From assembly GCA_022606425.2 (NCBI GenBank), contig JAHDVF020000742.1, forward strand, positions 1 through 64,000: a stretch of 64,000 bases of DNA, in the 5' to 3' direction. This stretch comes from Lepidostoma basale. Taxonomy: Eukaryota; Arthropoda; Insecta; Trichoptera; Lepidostomatidae. The notes under the pieces were generated by a model that did not search any database, was not told where the DNA came from, and saw only the letters and a list, made by a program, of their open reading frames with translations. Shown here in pieces: positions 54,116 through 63,667 of the stretch. The position numbers were made by a program, and so were the translations under genes. Numbering within the stretch: position 1 is the first letter of the stretch; the number at the start of each line of letters is the position of its first letter.

Positions 54116-54310
54116 TAGAAAACGTCTGTTTTCTAGAAGTTTTATTAAATTTTATGGGAATGAAATATTTCGCCTGTTAAGTTAGTCATTATGAAATGTT
54201 ATCTTTCCCATAAAATCGTTCGTATTAATTATTTAATATGGTTTTCATGTCAAACATTTCCATAAACTATAATACAACTTCTAGAAAACAGGCGTGTTCA
54301 TTAATATTAA
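54116..54310. mobile_element. Hairpin element HP1, rearranged copy
   Basis: AAACGTCTGTTTTCTAGAAG..TTTTATTAAATTTTATGGGAA is paired with CTTCTAGAAAACAGGCGTG. The central arms are partly deleted and a second ATTAATTATTTAATATGG end sits inside. Confidence 0.55.
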
Positions 54311-54835
54311 GCATGATGATGATGATATTTAGTACTTAAACAAACGTATTTCTAGAGCGGGTTGAGCAGTCGGGAAGTATGAAAATAATGTGCTTGGTAA
54401 CTGATCAATAAATAAATAAATTTCAATAAAAAATCGCGGTCACAGTGACGATAAATTCCTAGAAATTTCCGTATTAGTTTTTCTATTTAGAGAACTCGCC
54501 ACTGGAAAACGTTAATAGATAAGAGAAGGTATTTCGTTCTGTGGTAAACAGTTCTACGAACGCGAATAACATTCAATAATTCACAATTTCTTTGCGCATG
54601 GATTCCACGTTATAAAATGCAAGAATAAGTCCGACTCCCTGGCGTCTCTAGAGAGGTCCACGTGATCCCGGGCAATGTGATCACTGACCTATCCATCAAA
54701 ATCATAGCAAAGAGGGATAGGGCGCATAGCTTTCTTCGGCGCCTTAAAACCGAGACACATCAGCTAAGGGAAGGTAACCCCTACAGAAAATCTCTGTAAA
54801 AGTTAACGGGAAACCACTCTTTTTTATTATTTTTT
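54311..54835. other. Unassigned spacer
   Basis: A TTCCTAGAA lies at 54456-54464. CCTGGCGTCTCTAGAGAGGTCC at about 54637 is moderately GC-rich. No gene recognised. Confidence 0.35.
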
Positions 54836-54839
54836 TATT

Positions 54840-55315
54840 TAATTTATTTTTTAGAAACCCAATTGGATTATATGGATACATTTTTAGATTTTACTATTAA
54901 TTATGTAATGTTTCAGATATATTTTATATTGAGTTGTAGTGAGACTCCTTGTGTCTTTTGGTAGTTCGTTGTAAAGTTTCAGTCTATTGTTCAATATCCT
55001 TGATTGTCCTGTCCTAGTTCGTGCATTCGGTAAGTGATATCTCTCACAGTTCCTGATCCAGTGTCTATGTATGTCTGAATTTTTAGTTAATTTGTAGCTG
55101 GTGTCTGTTGTCTCTTCCATGGTCACTCTGTGTACAATTTTCAAGGTCTCAAATTTGTTCATGTCTGATATGTCCATTTGTTTTGTTTGTCTGTAAACTT
55201 GTATGGTTGGGGTAAGATAGTTAATGTTATATGCTAATTTTATTATTTTATTTTGTTGTCTTTGGTGTCTGGAGATGTCCTTTTGGTTTCCTGTCCCCCA
55301 GAAGGGAATCATATA
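54840..55315 (-). mobile_element. LINE ORF2 C-terminus (family with SRHQRQQNKIIKLAYN)
   Basis: A 142-codon minus-strand frame: MIPFWGTGNQKDISRHQRQQ, NKIIKLAYNINYLTPTIQVY, then LPNARTRTGQSRILNNRLKL, YNELPKDTRSLTTTQYKIYL and KHYIINSKI, stop. The 3' end GTATCCATATAATCCAATTG..GGTTT is shared with the inverted copy at 55650-56110. The closing pattern (R.....LP.AR...GQ....N....YN.LP.......)F...K..L suits a non-LTR ORF2 tail. Confidence 0.7.
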
Positions 55316-55645
55316 TGTCAGTCGGCAACACTTCCCAGGGAAATCACTGTGACAAAAAACCGTTGGGCACTATGATCACCTATGTCAGGGGGACCTGACA
55401 CGGCACATAATAAGAAGTAAATTGCAAGTGCATAGTTAAATCATGTATAAGCGGAATTTGTAGCAAACTTGCCGACGATTTCAATGAGCGTAACACGTAA
55501 CTTGGAAGTAGCGCAATTAATTAGTTTAACCCTGTTTCATGTTCGCACCGTCATTACATTGACTGTATTGCATGAACTCAAATTGGGTTTCAATACAGAC
55601 AAATTGCACACATAATTTACCGTTGTATGTTAAAAGCCGACTGAC
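55316..55645. other. Spacer between two inverted LINE tails
   Basis: About 330 bp with no recognised feature. It would be the loop if the flanking inverted copies pair. Confidence 0.4.
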
Positions 55646-55647
55646 AT

Positions 55648-56110
55648 ATATGATTCCCTTCTGGGAGACAGGAAACCAAAAGGACATCTCCAGACTCTAA
55701 AGACAACAAAATAAAATAATAAAATTAGCCTACAACATTAACTATCTTACCCCAACCATACAAGTATACAGACAAACAAAACAAAAGGACATATCAGACC
55801 TGACCAAATTTGAGACCTTGAAAATTGTACACAGAGTGACCATGGAAGAGACAACAAACAACAGCTACAAATTAACTAAAAATTCAGATAAACACATACA
55901 CTGGACCAGGAACTGTGACAGATATCACTTACCGAATGCGCGAACTAAGACAGGACAATCAAGGATATTGAACAATGGACTGAAACTTTACAATGAACTA
56001 CCAAAAGAAAAAGGAGTCTCACTATAACTGAATTTAAAATATACCTGAAACATTATATAATTAAAAGTAAGATCTAAAAATGTATCCATATAACCCAATC
56101 GGGTTTTTTA
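55648..56110 (+). mobile_element. LINE ORF2 C-terminus, inverted partner of 54840-55315
   Basis: The + strand begins TATATGATTCCCTTCTGGGA and includes KIVHRVTMEETTNNSYKLTK, NARTKTGQSRILNNGLKLYN and ELPKE, then a frame break and the family end TGTATCCATATAACCCAATCG. It is about 90% alike to the minus-strand copy by eye. Confidence 0.7.
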
Positions 56111-56510
56111 AAAAATAAAATAAAAAAATTAAAATTCATAATTTTATTTAGAATGCCTGCTTTATATTAATGCCCGACTTATATTAAAAAAAAAATCAAG
56201 TGAAATAAATTATTAGCCCGGGAATTTTTAAACCGTGTTATTTGGAAACCGTGTAAAAAAAAATCGCGTACAAGTTTTTCTCGGAAGCTCGGGTGCGTTG
56301 CTGCATATCGGAGAAAAATGCGTTCGCGGTATACGGGGCGCCTCAGCCGGAGATTACCCGGAAATTATACCGCTGCAGGTGGATGATAGGCACAACAGAT
56401 AATCAAAGAATGAAGTCCCGTTAAGCAATTACTCATTACGGCGTATTGTGATTATCTCATATATTCGGCAAACAGGACGAACCCTACGCACAAATAATAT
56501 TTTAAGTGTT
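56111..56510. other. Unassigned spacer
   Basis: No repeat or gene recognised. AT-rich left half, more CpG in 56280-56400. Confidence 0.35.
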
Positions 56511-56514
56511 TCTG

Positions 56515-56700
56515 AAAACGACCTACGTGGCCGAGTGGTAAGAACTGTGACTGCCAAACCCAAGATACCGGGTTCGATTCAAGGCGATGGCAGCGTGATT
56601 GTCACACTGTCTTTGGTCTGGTGTAGAATTCACGTCACAATAAAATAGCAATATATTAATTACCTGTCAATCAGAGAATCAATATGATAGCTATACCCTT
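56515..56700 (+). mobile_element. tRNA-derived SINE, copy 2, with intact A and B boxes
   Basis: TGGCCGAGTGG (56528-56538) is a perfect A-box consensus and GGTTCGATTC (56571-56580) a perfect B box, spaced as in a tRNA. The body GGCGATGGCAGCGTGATTGT..CTTTGGTCTGGTG follows. The 3' tail is lost. Confidence 0.75.
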
Positions 56701-56764
56701 TACATATATTTGGCTGGCGCTGTATTTAATAAAAAGAGCGATTCAAATAAATAATAATAATATT

Positions 56765-56935
56765 AATGGTTCAATTCCCGGCGATGGGAGTGTGATTGTC
56801 ACACCGTCTTTGGTCTAGTGCAGAATTCACGCGACAATAAAATTGCGACAGATTAGCTACCTATCACATGATATTGATAGAAAAAAAATGTAGACAGTAA
56901 TTGGGTTCAAATATCCTACTGTATACAAGCGATGA
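56765..56935 (+). mobile_element. tRNA-derived SINE, copy 3, 5'-truncated
   Basis: Starts at the B box (GGTTCAATTCCCGGCG, 56769), then TGTGATTGTCACACCGTCTT, AATTCACGCGACAATAAAAT and the tail GTAATTGGGTTCAAAT..CTACTGTATACAA. Confidence 0.7.
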
Positions 56936-56984
56936 GAAACTACTACATTTAAGGCCAGAGTGAGATCCCAAGAACTAGCAAAAA

Positions 56985-57300
56985 TCAAATCAAATCAGTT
57001 TATTAACTCAAAAGACATTACAAAGAGCAAAATGTTTAAGGCATATATTGAGTACAGGTAAAATATTATAAAAATACAACATAATACCAGGAACGTATTA
57101 GAGATAGTTCGACATTAGGAAGACAAGATAGGTACTTTCTAAAGTCAAGAGTATTTGTCCCCTGAACGTACCTTCACTAATATGAAAGACGTCGATCTTC
57201 GAGAAGACCGCGTTCAGCAGACTAATTGCTCTTCCCACCGGTGTCACCAGAGGCAGATTAGTTCTGGTGGCCGGTAGGTATGTTACACTTTGCCACAAAG
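56985..57300 (-). mobile_element. LINE-like C-terminal fragment, copy 1
   Basis: The minus strand reads YLPATRTNLPLVTPVGRAIS, LLNAVFSKIDVFHISEGTFR and GQILLTLE. The block R.(N)LPLV.PVGRAI..LN......D.FH.SE..F is repeated at 60850-60990, so it is a repetitive coding end, probably from a retrotransposon ORF. Confidence 0.5.
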
Positions 57301-58440
57301 CGATTCTTTGATCGAAACTATTTTTTTATATATTTCTTTTTTTAGTTATAAAAAATTACATCAGTGAAGAAGAAAACCAACATAAAACGTAGCAAAGAGG
57401 AAAAAAACACACCTTCTACGTACAAATACTTATACAGAGCAACTTTGATGATATTGTAGAAATACAGTTCAATATCGTGACCTCAGAAAGCTTTTAGAGC
57501 TAAATGGATTGAAAGGAAGCCCCTTGGGGTTGAAAAGGCTCTTTGAATGTGATTCTTGACCATGAATACTCCATAAGTACGGGTTATACATATTATATAT
57601 TTTTGTTGTTGATAAAATTAAGGCGATAACACTGTGGAATTCCATAACAACGATTTTTTTAATATTTAAAAAGATTTACACCTTCATTATCGGGAGAACG
57701 ATGAAATCTGGATCTGGGGGAAGTAGAAGGGATCGAAAAAAGTGAAAAGAGGGATATAAGTTGTTATTTCTTACCCTCATTAAACATTAAAAAATGATAC
57801 ATTACACGGTGTAAATACATGTACTTGTTCAATTTGTTATTTTAAAATGTCGATAATTTTTTTTTTTTTTGTATACAACAGGTTTTTATGACCCTATTAC
57901 TGTATACAATTTACATAAATTTGACATGCATTTTACATACATTTTAAAATACATGTTAAAATAAAACAATTAAAATAAAATAAAACAATATTAACATTTG
58001 CATGAAAAAAAAGACATTACGATTTTTGTGTTTCTTTGATGTGAACAATTTATATTTTGTTATTTATTTCAATACATATTTTTATAATTCCTTTTCTAAA
58101 TTGGTTTAATATGTTTTGGAATTAAAAAAAAAATACGTTGTCATTGCGCATTTTTTTATTATTAAATATAATTGTAAATAACAAAATTTCAAATAATTGA
58201 TCGGTTGCTGGCAACAGGTCAATTCATTTTATTATGATTAGTCAATAAATACTAATATTTTTTTTTGTGAAAAATAGGCCATGGGTTGAAAAGTTTGAGA
58301 AACTGTGAGTTACATAAATTACACGCGAAAATTCGATTGATAAATTATTGCGAACGCAAAATTGAATTAATTTTATAATTGTGGTGAACGCAATTTAAAA
58401 CGAACTTAAAAATAACTACAATATATATTGTTTTTTTTAA
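57301..58440. other. Mostly unassigned AT-rich DNA with HP2 half and SINE tail
   Basis: An HP2 left half (AACACTGTGGAATTCCATAAC..CACCTTCATTATCGGGAGAAC) is at 57628-57700. A SINE 3' tail in reverse (poly-T, GTATACAACAGG) is at about 57858-57905. The rest is unassigned. Confidence 0.45.
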
Positions 58441-58449
58441 CATACCATA

Positions 58450-58690
58450 CTTCTTTCTTGACATACTCCCGAATTCCACTACATGCATACATCACGTCAC
58501 GCATGCTCGTTTGATGGCCTCCATTTAGTAATTGACCGTTTTTCATGCGATATTTTCACTGGCCTTAATCTACTTCTATTCTATTTCCATTGGCACAATT
58601 TATACATAACTTTTTTAACGTTTTTAAAAATCATACATCGTTCCAAATATCAAAACCACCTTAATGACCCATTCTTCATTTTTTAGAAGT
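58450..58690 (-). mobile_element. LINE-A fragment, diverged
   Basis: TTCTTGACATACTCCCGAAT, TACATGCATACATCACGTCA and ACCACCTTAATGACCCATTC are decayed versions of the reversed LINE-A landmarks. Confidence 0.5.
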
Positions 58691-58734
58691 ATGCTTACTA
58701 TCTCTAGTGATATCTACGTAATGCATAAATTTTA

Positions 58735-58930
58735 ATTCCGTTTACTAGATGATTCATTATATTTTGTGGGACTGACAATTTACCTGGCTAGGGTATTATC
58801 AAATGTCATTTGATAATGCTTTTATACGGTCAGTAAAATGCCACTCACATTAAACATGATATAAGTTCAGAAAAACGGATGTTTTCACCAAAATTTAATG
58901 TAAAATTTTACTACCATTGTTAAAGAAACA
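58735..58930. mobile_element. Hairpin element HP1, diverged copy
   Basis: GGTATTATCAAATGTCATTTGATAATGC at the centre and GTTTTCACCAAAATTTAATG..CATTGTTAAAGAAACAATA at the right end keep the HP1 layout. Confidence 0.55.
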
Positions 58931-59150
58931 ATAACTATCTATGGAATGTATTCTGCCGATGACAATATGTGTTTTGTCATTAATATTCAATGTCGTTTTT
59001 TTTAAAACAATATTATCGTCAGCTTAGAGTGCTAAACTACTAATATTACATGACAAAATGACTTTGTATACGCATATGGTAAGAGAAAAAAAAATACTCT
59101 ACAGATGTGTAAAACTTCAAAACGCCGTATAACAAACCCAAACCGCTGTT
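58931..59150. other. Unassigned spacer
   Basis: Nothing recognised. Confidence 0.3.
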
Positions 59151-59152
59151 TA

Positions 59153-59413
59153 AAAGGCGGGCCACACTGTTTGAAACAAACTCTCCACAGGGGTGACCTT
59201 GGTGGAGAGCTGTGGAGCCCGCGGTTGGTGTAGCGTCCACATTTAGTTTAAACCAAGCTCTCCACACGTGGAATGCGTGTTTAAACGCGCGTCCGTCCAC
59301 AAAGTTTGTTGAAGGTCAAACGAATTTTGGTTTAAAACAAGCGTCTACACAGTTTTAAACCGTTGGTGGAGACCAATTTGGAGAGCTTGTTTAAAACAGT
59401 GTGGCCCGCCTTT
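59153..59413. mobile_element. MITE of about 261 bp with AAAGGCGGGCCACACTG ends
   Basis: The left end AAAGGCGGGCCACACTGTTT and the right end in reverse AAAGGCGGGCCACACTGTTT are identical over 20 bp. Similarity continues through the following CTCTCCA. The inside repeats GTTTAAA and CTCTCCAC/GGTGGAGA motifs in both orientations. It is GC-richer than its surroundings, with no coding capacity. Confidence 0.7.
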
Positions 59414-59930
59414 AAGAGCCGCAATTATACCTGCTAACTCCACGAGTGAAAATTTCTTTCTTAATTTAAATGTATTTTTTTTATATTTGTAAATTCGCAC
59501 ATGTGAACATGACAGTCTTTTGTACGTGTATCTTGATTGTTACTACCATATTAATAAATGCTTACTAATCATAGATAACGAAGTTAATTCGTCATAACTA
59601 GGTATTGATATCTGATAGGAGTCATTCAAAATGTTTAAGATTTTATTATTTAAATGTCGCTCTTATCACGTTCGGAATATTTGCCCTAATGCCATATATA
59701 AGGAAGACATCTATAATAAAATAAATTCATTTAAAGTAACATTGATATTAAAGTGGGAATAAGGTATGCGAAAAAATGATATATCATTATTAAGTATATT
59801 AATAAAGAAAAATAATATCAGATCCTAGATAAAAAAATTGAATGTTACCCAAAAACTTTATTTGCATTTTTTATTGTTATTATATTATTATTATAATAGT
59901 ATTAATTGAATCAAAACGAATTAAATCGCC
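59414..59930. other. Unassigned AT-rich spacer
   Basis: Nothing recognised. Confidence 0.3.
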
Positions 59931-59934
59931 GTTT

Positions 59935-60525
59935 AAATGAATAAAAGCTTTGATAAACAAGTGAATGGAGCTTTAAAAATAGTTACTGAAAACAAGAATT
60001 TATCAATGAAAGCGAAAACGGCCGTTGACAATGGAGTTCTGGTCCCAACTCTAATGTATGGAAGCGAAGCATGGAACTGGCAGAAGAAGGATGAGAGCAG
60101 AATAAATGAGGTAGAAATGAGGTCCCTTAGACGTATGTGTAGTAGAACGATATACGACAAAATCTCAAATGCTGATATAAGAAAGGAACGTATAGCGGAA
60201 GAAGGTATTATAAACAAAATTATGATAGGATCGTTGCGTTGGTTCGGACATATGGAGCGCAAAGGTGAATAAAGAATGGTTAAAAAAGTATGAGTTAACG
60301 ATTTAAATGGAGTAAGGAGTCGAGGCAGACCGAGGAAAACATGGCATGACCAAATTAATCAAATTTTAAAGGTTGGTCATGTTAGAAGTCGGAAGAATCG
60401 ACGTGCTTGTATGACTCGCTGTATGAATGTGGAAGAAGCTAGAGAGGTGTGCCAGGATAGAGTTGTATGGCGGTCCATTCTCTCTGACTACCCCTGCGGA
60501 GAAACGGCGTGATGGTTTGTTGTTA
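59935..60525 (+). mobile_element. LINE-A 3' end, longest intact frame of the family here
   Basis: An open frame (59937-60272): [60 protein letters not shown] and [15 protein letters not shown], stop. After two stops it continues [60 protein letters not shown] and GETA. The tail GTGATGGTTTGTTG follows. It is young enough to align over nearly 200 residues but is non-functional. Confidence 0.8.
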
Positions 60526-60527
60526 AT

Positions 60528-60565
60528 AAAACTTCTAGAAAACAAACATTCTCATTCTTATTATT
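60528..60565. mobile_element. HP1 scrap
   Basis: AATAAAACTTCTAGAAAACA..TTCTCATTCTTATTATTATC directly abuts the LINE-A tail. Confidence 0.45.
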
Positions 60566-60845
60566 ATCATGAACATAGTATTTTCTATGTATTTCATTAT
60601 TATAAAATCCATACACCACCCCCGCTCTCCTGGAGAGCATCAATGCTCCCCATACATTTCTGGTTTATTAATTAATTTATACATTATACACAAATGAGAC
60701 ATTAACAACGGTAAAACATTTAGGCGACTCATTTGGACACAAAACGGTATTACAAAGATAAAATAAAACAAAACAACATGAGACCAAAAAATCATACATA
60801 TCAGAAGGAATCCAAATATGTCGACGTCAGTGAGGCAGTACTCTT
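60566..60845. other. Unassigned spacer
   Basis: A hairpin (GTCAGTGAGGCAG at about 60829 and CTGCCTCACTGAC at about 60878) overlaps the next fragment. No gene. Confidence 0.35.
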
Positions 60846-60990
60846 TCCAGAATTTGCAATATTTTTTTTATGAATGCTGCCTCACTGACATGGAACATGT
60901 CCAAATCCGAGATGATTAGATTCAGCGACCGAATTGCTCTTCCTACTGGCATCACCAAAGGCAGGTTGGTTCTGCGTGACGGAGTAAAGA
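60846..60990 (-). mobile_element. LINE-like C-terminal fragment, copy 2
   Basis: The minus strand reads FFTPSRRTNLPLVMPVGRAI, RSLNLIISDLDMFHVSEAAF. It is about 50% identical in protein to the copy at 56985-57300, so the coding block was under selection or recently active in the element family. Confidence 0.5.
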
Positions 60991-60994
60991 ACAA

Positions 60995-61605
60995 TTGATG
61001 TCGGCATTGTCGCGTAGAGCTCCCGTCGGGAACCTATGGTATATGTAAACAATTGCAATTGAAATCATGGAATATTTTCGCAAGAACAATGTTAGGTAAT
61101 TGTTTGAATTGATTTTTATTTTCATTTGAATTTGGATTTTTTTTGGTCTTATATTATACATCAAACAATTATCGAACGCGCATTCCCGTTGAATGCATGC
61201 AATTGCCACCGAGCCAAAATGACGATGTCCGCGTGACTTTGGCAAATAAAGTGTAACTTTATCGTAAGGGTTCAGAGTGTACAAATTAAATTCTCGGAAC
61301 ATTCGTTTCATCACCAATATTTCTGTGACTCACATCTTCCGATAGCAAAATTCATTACGTACTATTTTCGGTATGCGAGATTATTTCTCAAAATCAAACG
61401 ATAATGCAACTGGTATTTATTGTTGCTTGAATTACTATTAAATACATCTTATAAGGTATTTAATACTGATAACTAACGTAAGTTCACTAGAAATTTTAGA
61501 AGTAGTGCCCACAAGGTTACTGACGAAAAAATTATCATAAATATTATAGTTATTAAATTTTATTTCATTATGATTAAGATGGTTTGGACACATGGAAATA
61601 ATGTG
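60995..61605. other. Unassigned spacer
   Basis: A minus-strand frame at 60952-61317 has no recognised domain beyond the fragment above. GATTAAGATGGTTTGGACAC near 61571 is a LINE-A scrap. Confidence 0.35.
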
Positions 61606-61609
61606 TCCT

Positions 61610-62080
61610 CCTTTGCAATATGAAGATTAGTTTAGCCGAAGCGTTGCCCTAGAACAAATTTCAATCTACCTTCATACCTTAGATGCATAAATGATCCGAT
61701 AGATATAAGTCGAAAACCAATCTGTTTCATATTTCATACCTAATTTAAAACTTGTTTTTTTTTCTCTTTCTTTTTTTATACACTTAGTTTATATGTACAA
61801 CACTTACATTAAAAAAAAAAAAATTACATAGACATGTTTCGGACAACCAGTCCTTCTTCAGTGATAGGTACATATTATAAAGATACATACAGATTTTAAA
61901 TATTATAAAATTGTTTACATGATCTGACAGATGTTATTACGACACAAAGTATGGCGAATATAGAAGAAATTCTTATATATTTTGTTCAATTATACTCTTT
62001 AACCGATCGCGAATATCACATGCGCCCTTGAGAGGTGATTATATCACAAAAACGGCACTTTAAAAGTTAGTATATTATTA
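61610..62080 (+). mobile_element. LINE-B fragments
   Basis: ATGCATAAATGATCCGATAG and AACCAATCTGTTTCATATTT (61680-61750) then ACCGATCGCGAATATCACAT, GCGCCCTTGAGAGGTGATTA and CACAAAAACGGCACTTTAAA (61990-62070) are the + strand version of the 46.3 kb copy. About 240 bp of other AT-rich DNA (61755-61970, with a poly-A) interrupts it. Confidence 0.55.
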
Positions 62081-62084
62081 TTAA

Positions 62085-62320
62085 TTAATGAAGAAAGAAT
62101 AATAAAGAAAGTTTATGCTAACGACGTAAACAAAACAACAAATAGATGAAGAACGAAAAAAAAGTGGCACGATCAAATCAATCAAATATTAAACGTCGGT
62201 CATGCGAAGAGTCGGAGAAATTGACATGCGTGCACGACAAAATGTATGATGAATATTGAGGAATTGAGATTAATATATATGGTAAAAGAACAGTGCGGTG
62301 GTCTATTATATCTGGCTGCC
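62085..62320 (+). mobile_element. LINE-A 3' end fragment
   Basis: AATGAAGAAAGAATAATAAAG, TTTATGCTAACGACGTAAAC, GTGGCACGATCAAATCAATC and GTGCACGACAAAATGTATGA correspond to NEERIIKKVYANDVN, WHDQINQ and the MTRCMN part. Confidence 0.6.
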
Positions 62321-62354
62321 AAAATAATGGATCCATTCAGATTCTCTCTCATTT

Positions 62355-62460
62355 AGACGACCCCCGGACAGACCACCAAAGAGATGGAACGACAGCTGGG
62401 AATCAGCTTCGCAGGAGGCCAATCCCTATTAAGAAATAGGGAACGAGAAGGAGAAGAATT
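62355..62460 (+). mobile_element. LINE tail fragment (family of 11095 and 23645)
   Basis: CCCCCGGACAGACCACCAAA, GAGATGGAACGACAGCTGGG and AGGAGGCCAATCCCTATTAA encode PPDRPPKRWNDSWESASQEA, the end of the IRPIMTY..ARADT family. Confidence 0.6.
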
Positions 62461-63175
62461 TCGAAACATGTTAATATACACGCACTGTTTAAATCCGATT
62501 TGTGATTTTTTGTTTGTTTTCGACACTGGCGTCAGAAGACGCCCGCTCTCGGGCAAATCATCGCTGTATCAAATTAGCACGATTCTTAGAAAAGACGCCA
62601 GCCGTTGTTCTCGATGTTCGATGACGTCGATGCAATACGCAAGCGATCCGCAAACGGAACAGTTACAAGTTGTCCCCAGCGACTATTCAATTGGCTCGAC
62701 GAAATGTACCAACAATTCACACCGCAAGGGCTAACTTAATGAGCGAACATACACATTGTATAATTTTATATAGGTACGAGTAACAACACGAACAACTAGA
62801 GAGAAGTATAGTTTATTCACAAACTGAAGAGCTATTGCTTATGATTGGTATTAGCTATTGATTGGTTGCGTCCGGTTAGGTACCTTAAACGTCAGTGTGT
62901 TCCGAGGCGTGAGGCGGAGCGCACGCGTTAGGCTGCTCACATACTCGGTGATTCGAAAAGTACTCGTTTTGCAAGAGTCTTTTTAAATTATTTTTATTAT
63001 TGATGAAACGTAAATTTTCCATTTCGAAATTAGGAAAGGAGTTCATTCATTCATTCTATATTACTAGTAATTATAGAATGAAATTTTATAATAACTAGTA
63101 ATAATATCCTAGAGATAAACAACACCTGCAAGAATCAAATACTGTAATTGAAACCAATAAAGGAAAAAAATATTA
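62461..63175. other. Unassigned spacer, CpG-rich in its left half
   Basis: The frame 62384-62734 has no known domain past the LINE fragment. No promoter or exon recognised. Confidence 0.3.
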
Positions 63176-63179
63176 TTAT

Positions 63180-63640
63180 TAATGTTAGTCTTGGAGCTGG
63201 CAAAAAAGGATGAAAGCAGGATGAATGCCGTAGTAATGAGATCACTAAGAAGAATGTGCGGGAAAACGTTGTATGATAGAATACCGAACGATGAAATAAG
63301 AAAGAAATGTAGGTAAGGCAGATGACTGCATCATGGATAAAATTAAAAAAGGATCCCTGAGATGGTTTGGACATATGTAAAAAGTTGCACACAAGCAGCG
63401 TGAGTGGAAAAAGAAGCCGAGGACGACCGAGGAAAACATGGCATGATCAAATTAATCAATTACTAGAAGGCTGTCACTTTCGAAGTTGGAATAATCGACG
63501 TGCGTGCATAGTACGATGTATGAATGTAGAGGAATCCGGAGAGGTATGCCAGGACAGAGCATTGTGGCCATCCATTCTCTCTGCCTACCCCTCCGGGGAA
63601 CTGGCGTGATGGTAAGTTAGTTAGTTAGTTATCTATATTT
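63180..63640 (+). mobile_element. LINE-A 3' end
   Basis: GATGAAAGCAGGATGAATGC (DESRMNA), [28 protein letters not shown], then an open part [60 protein letters not shown] and ELA, stop, tail GATGGTAAGTTAGTTAGTTA. About 20 bp later the mariner begins. Confidence 0.75.
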
Positions 63641-63667
63641 AACTCCAATTGAGTAATGCTGGGTATA

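Noticed and set aside
56515..56590. tRNA gene
   Set aside because: A and B boxes are present, but the acceptor stem does not close and the SINE body follows. Related copies at 14998 and 56769 show it is a SINE.
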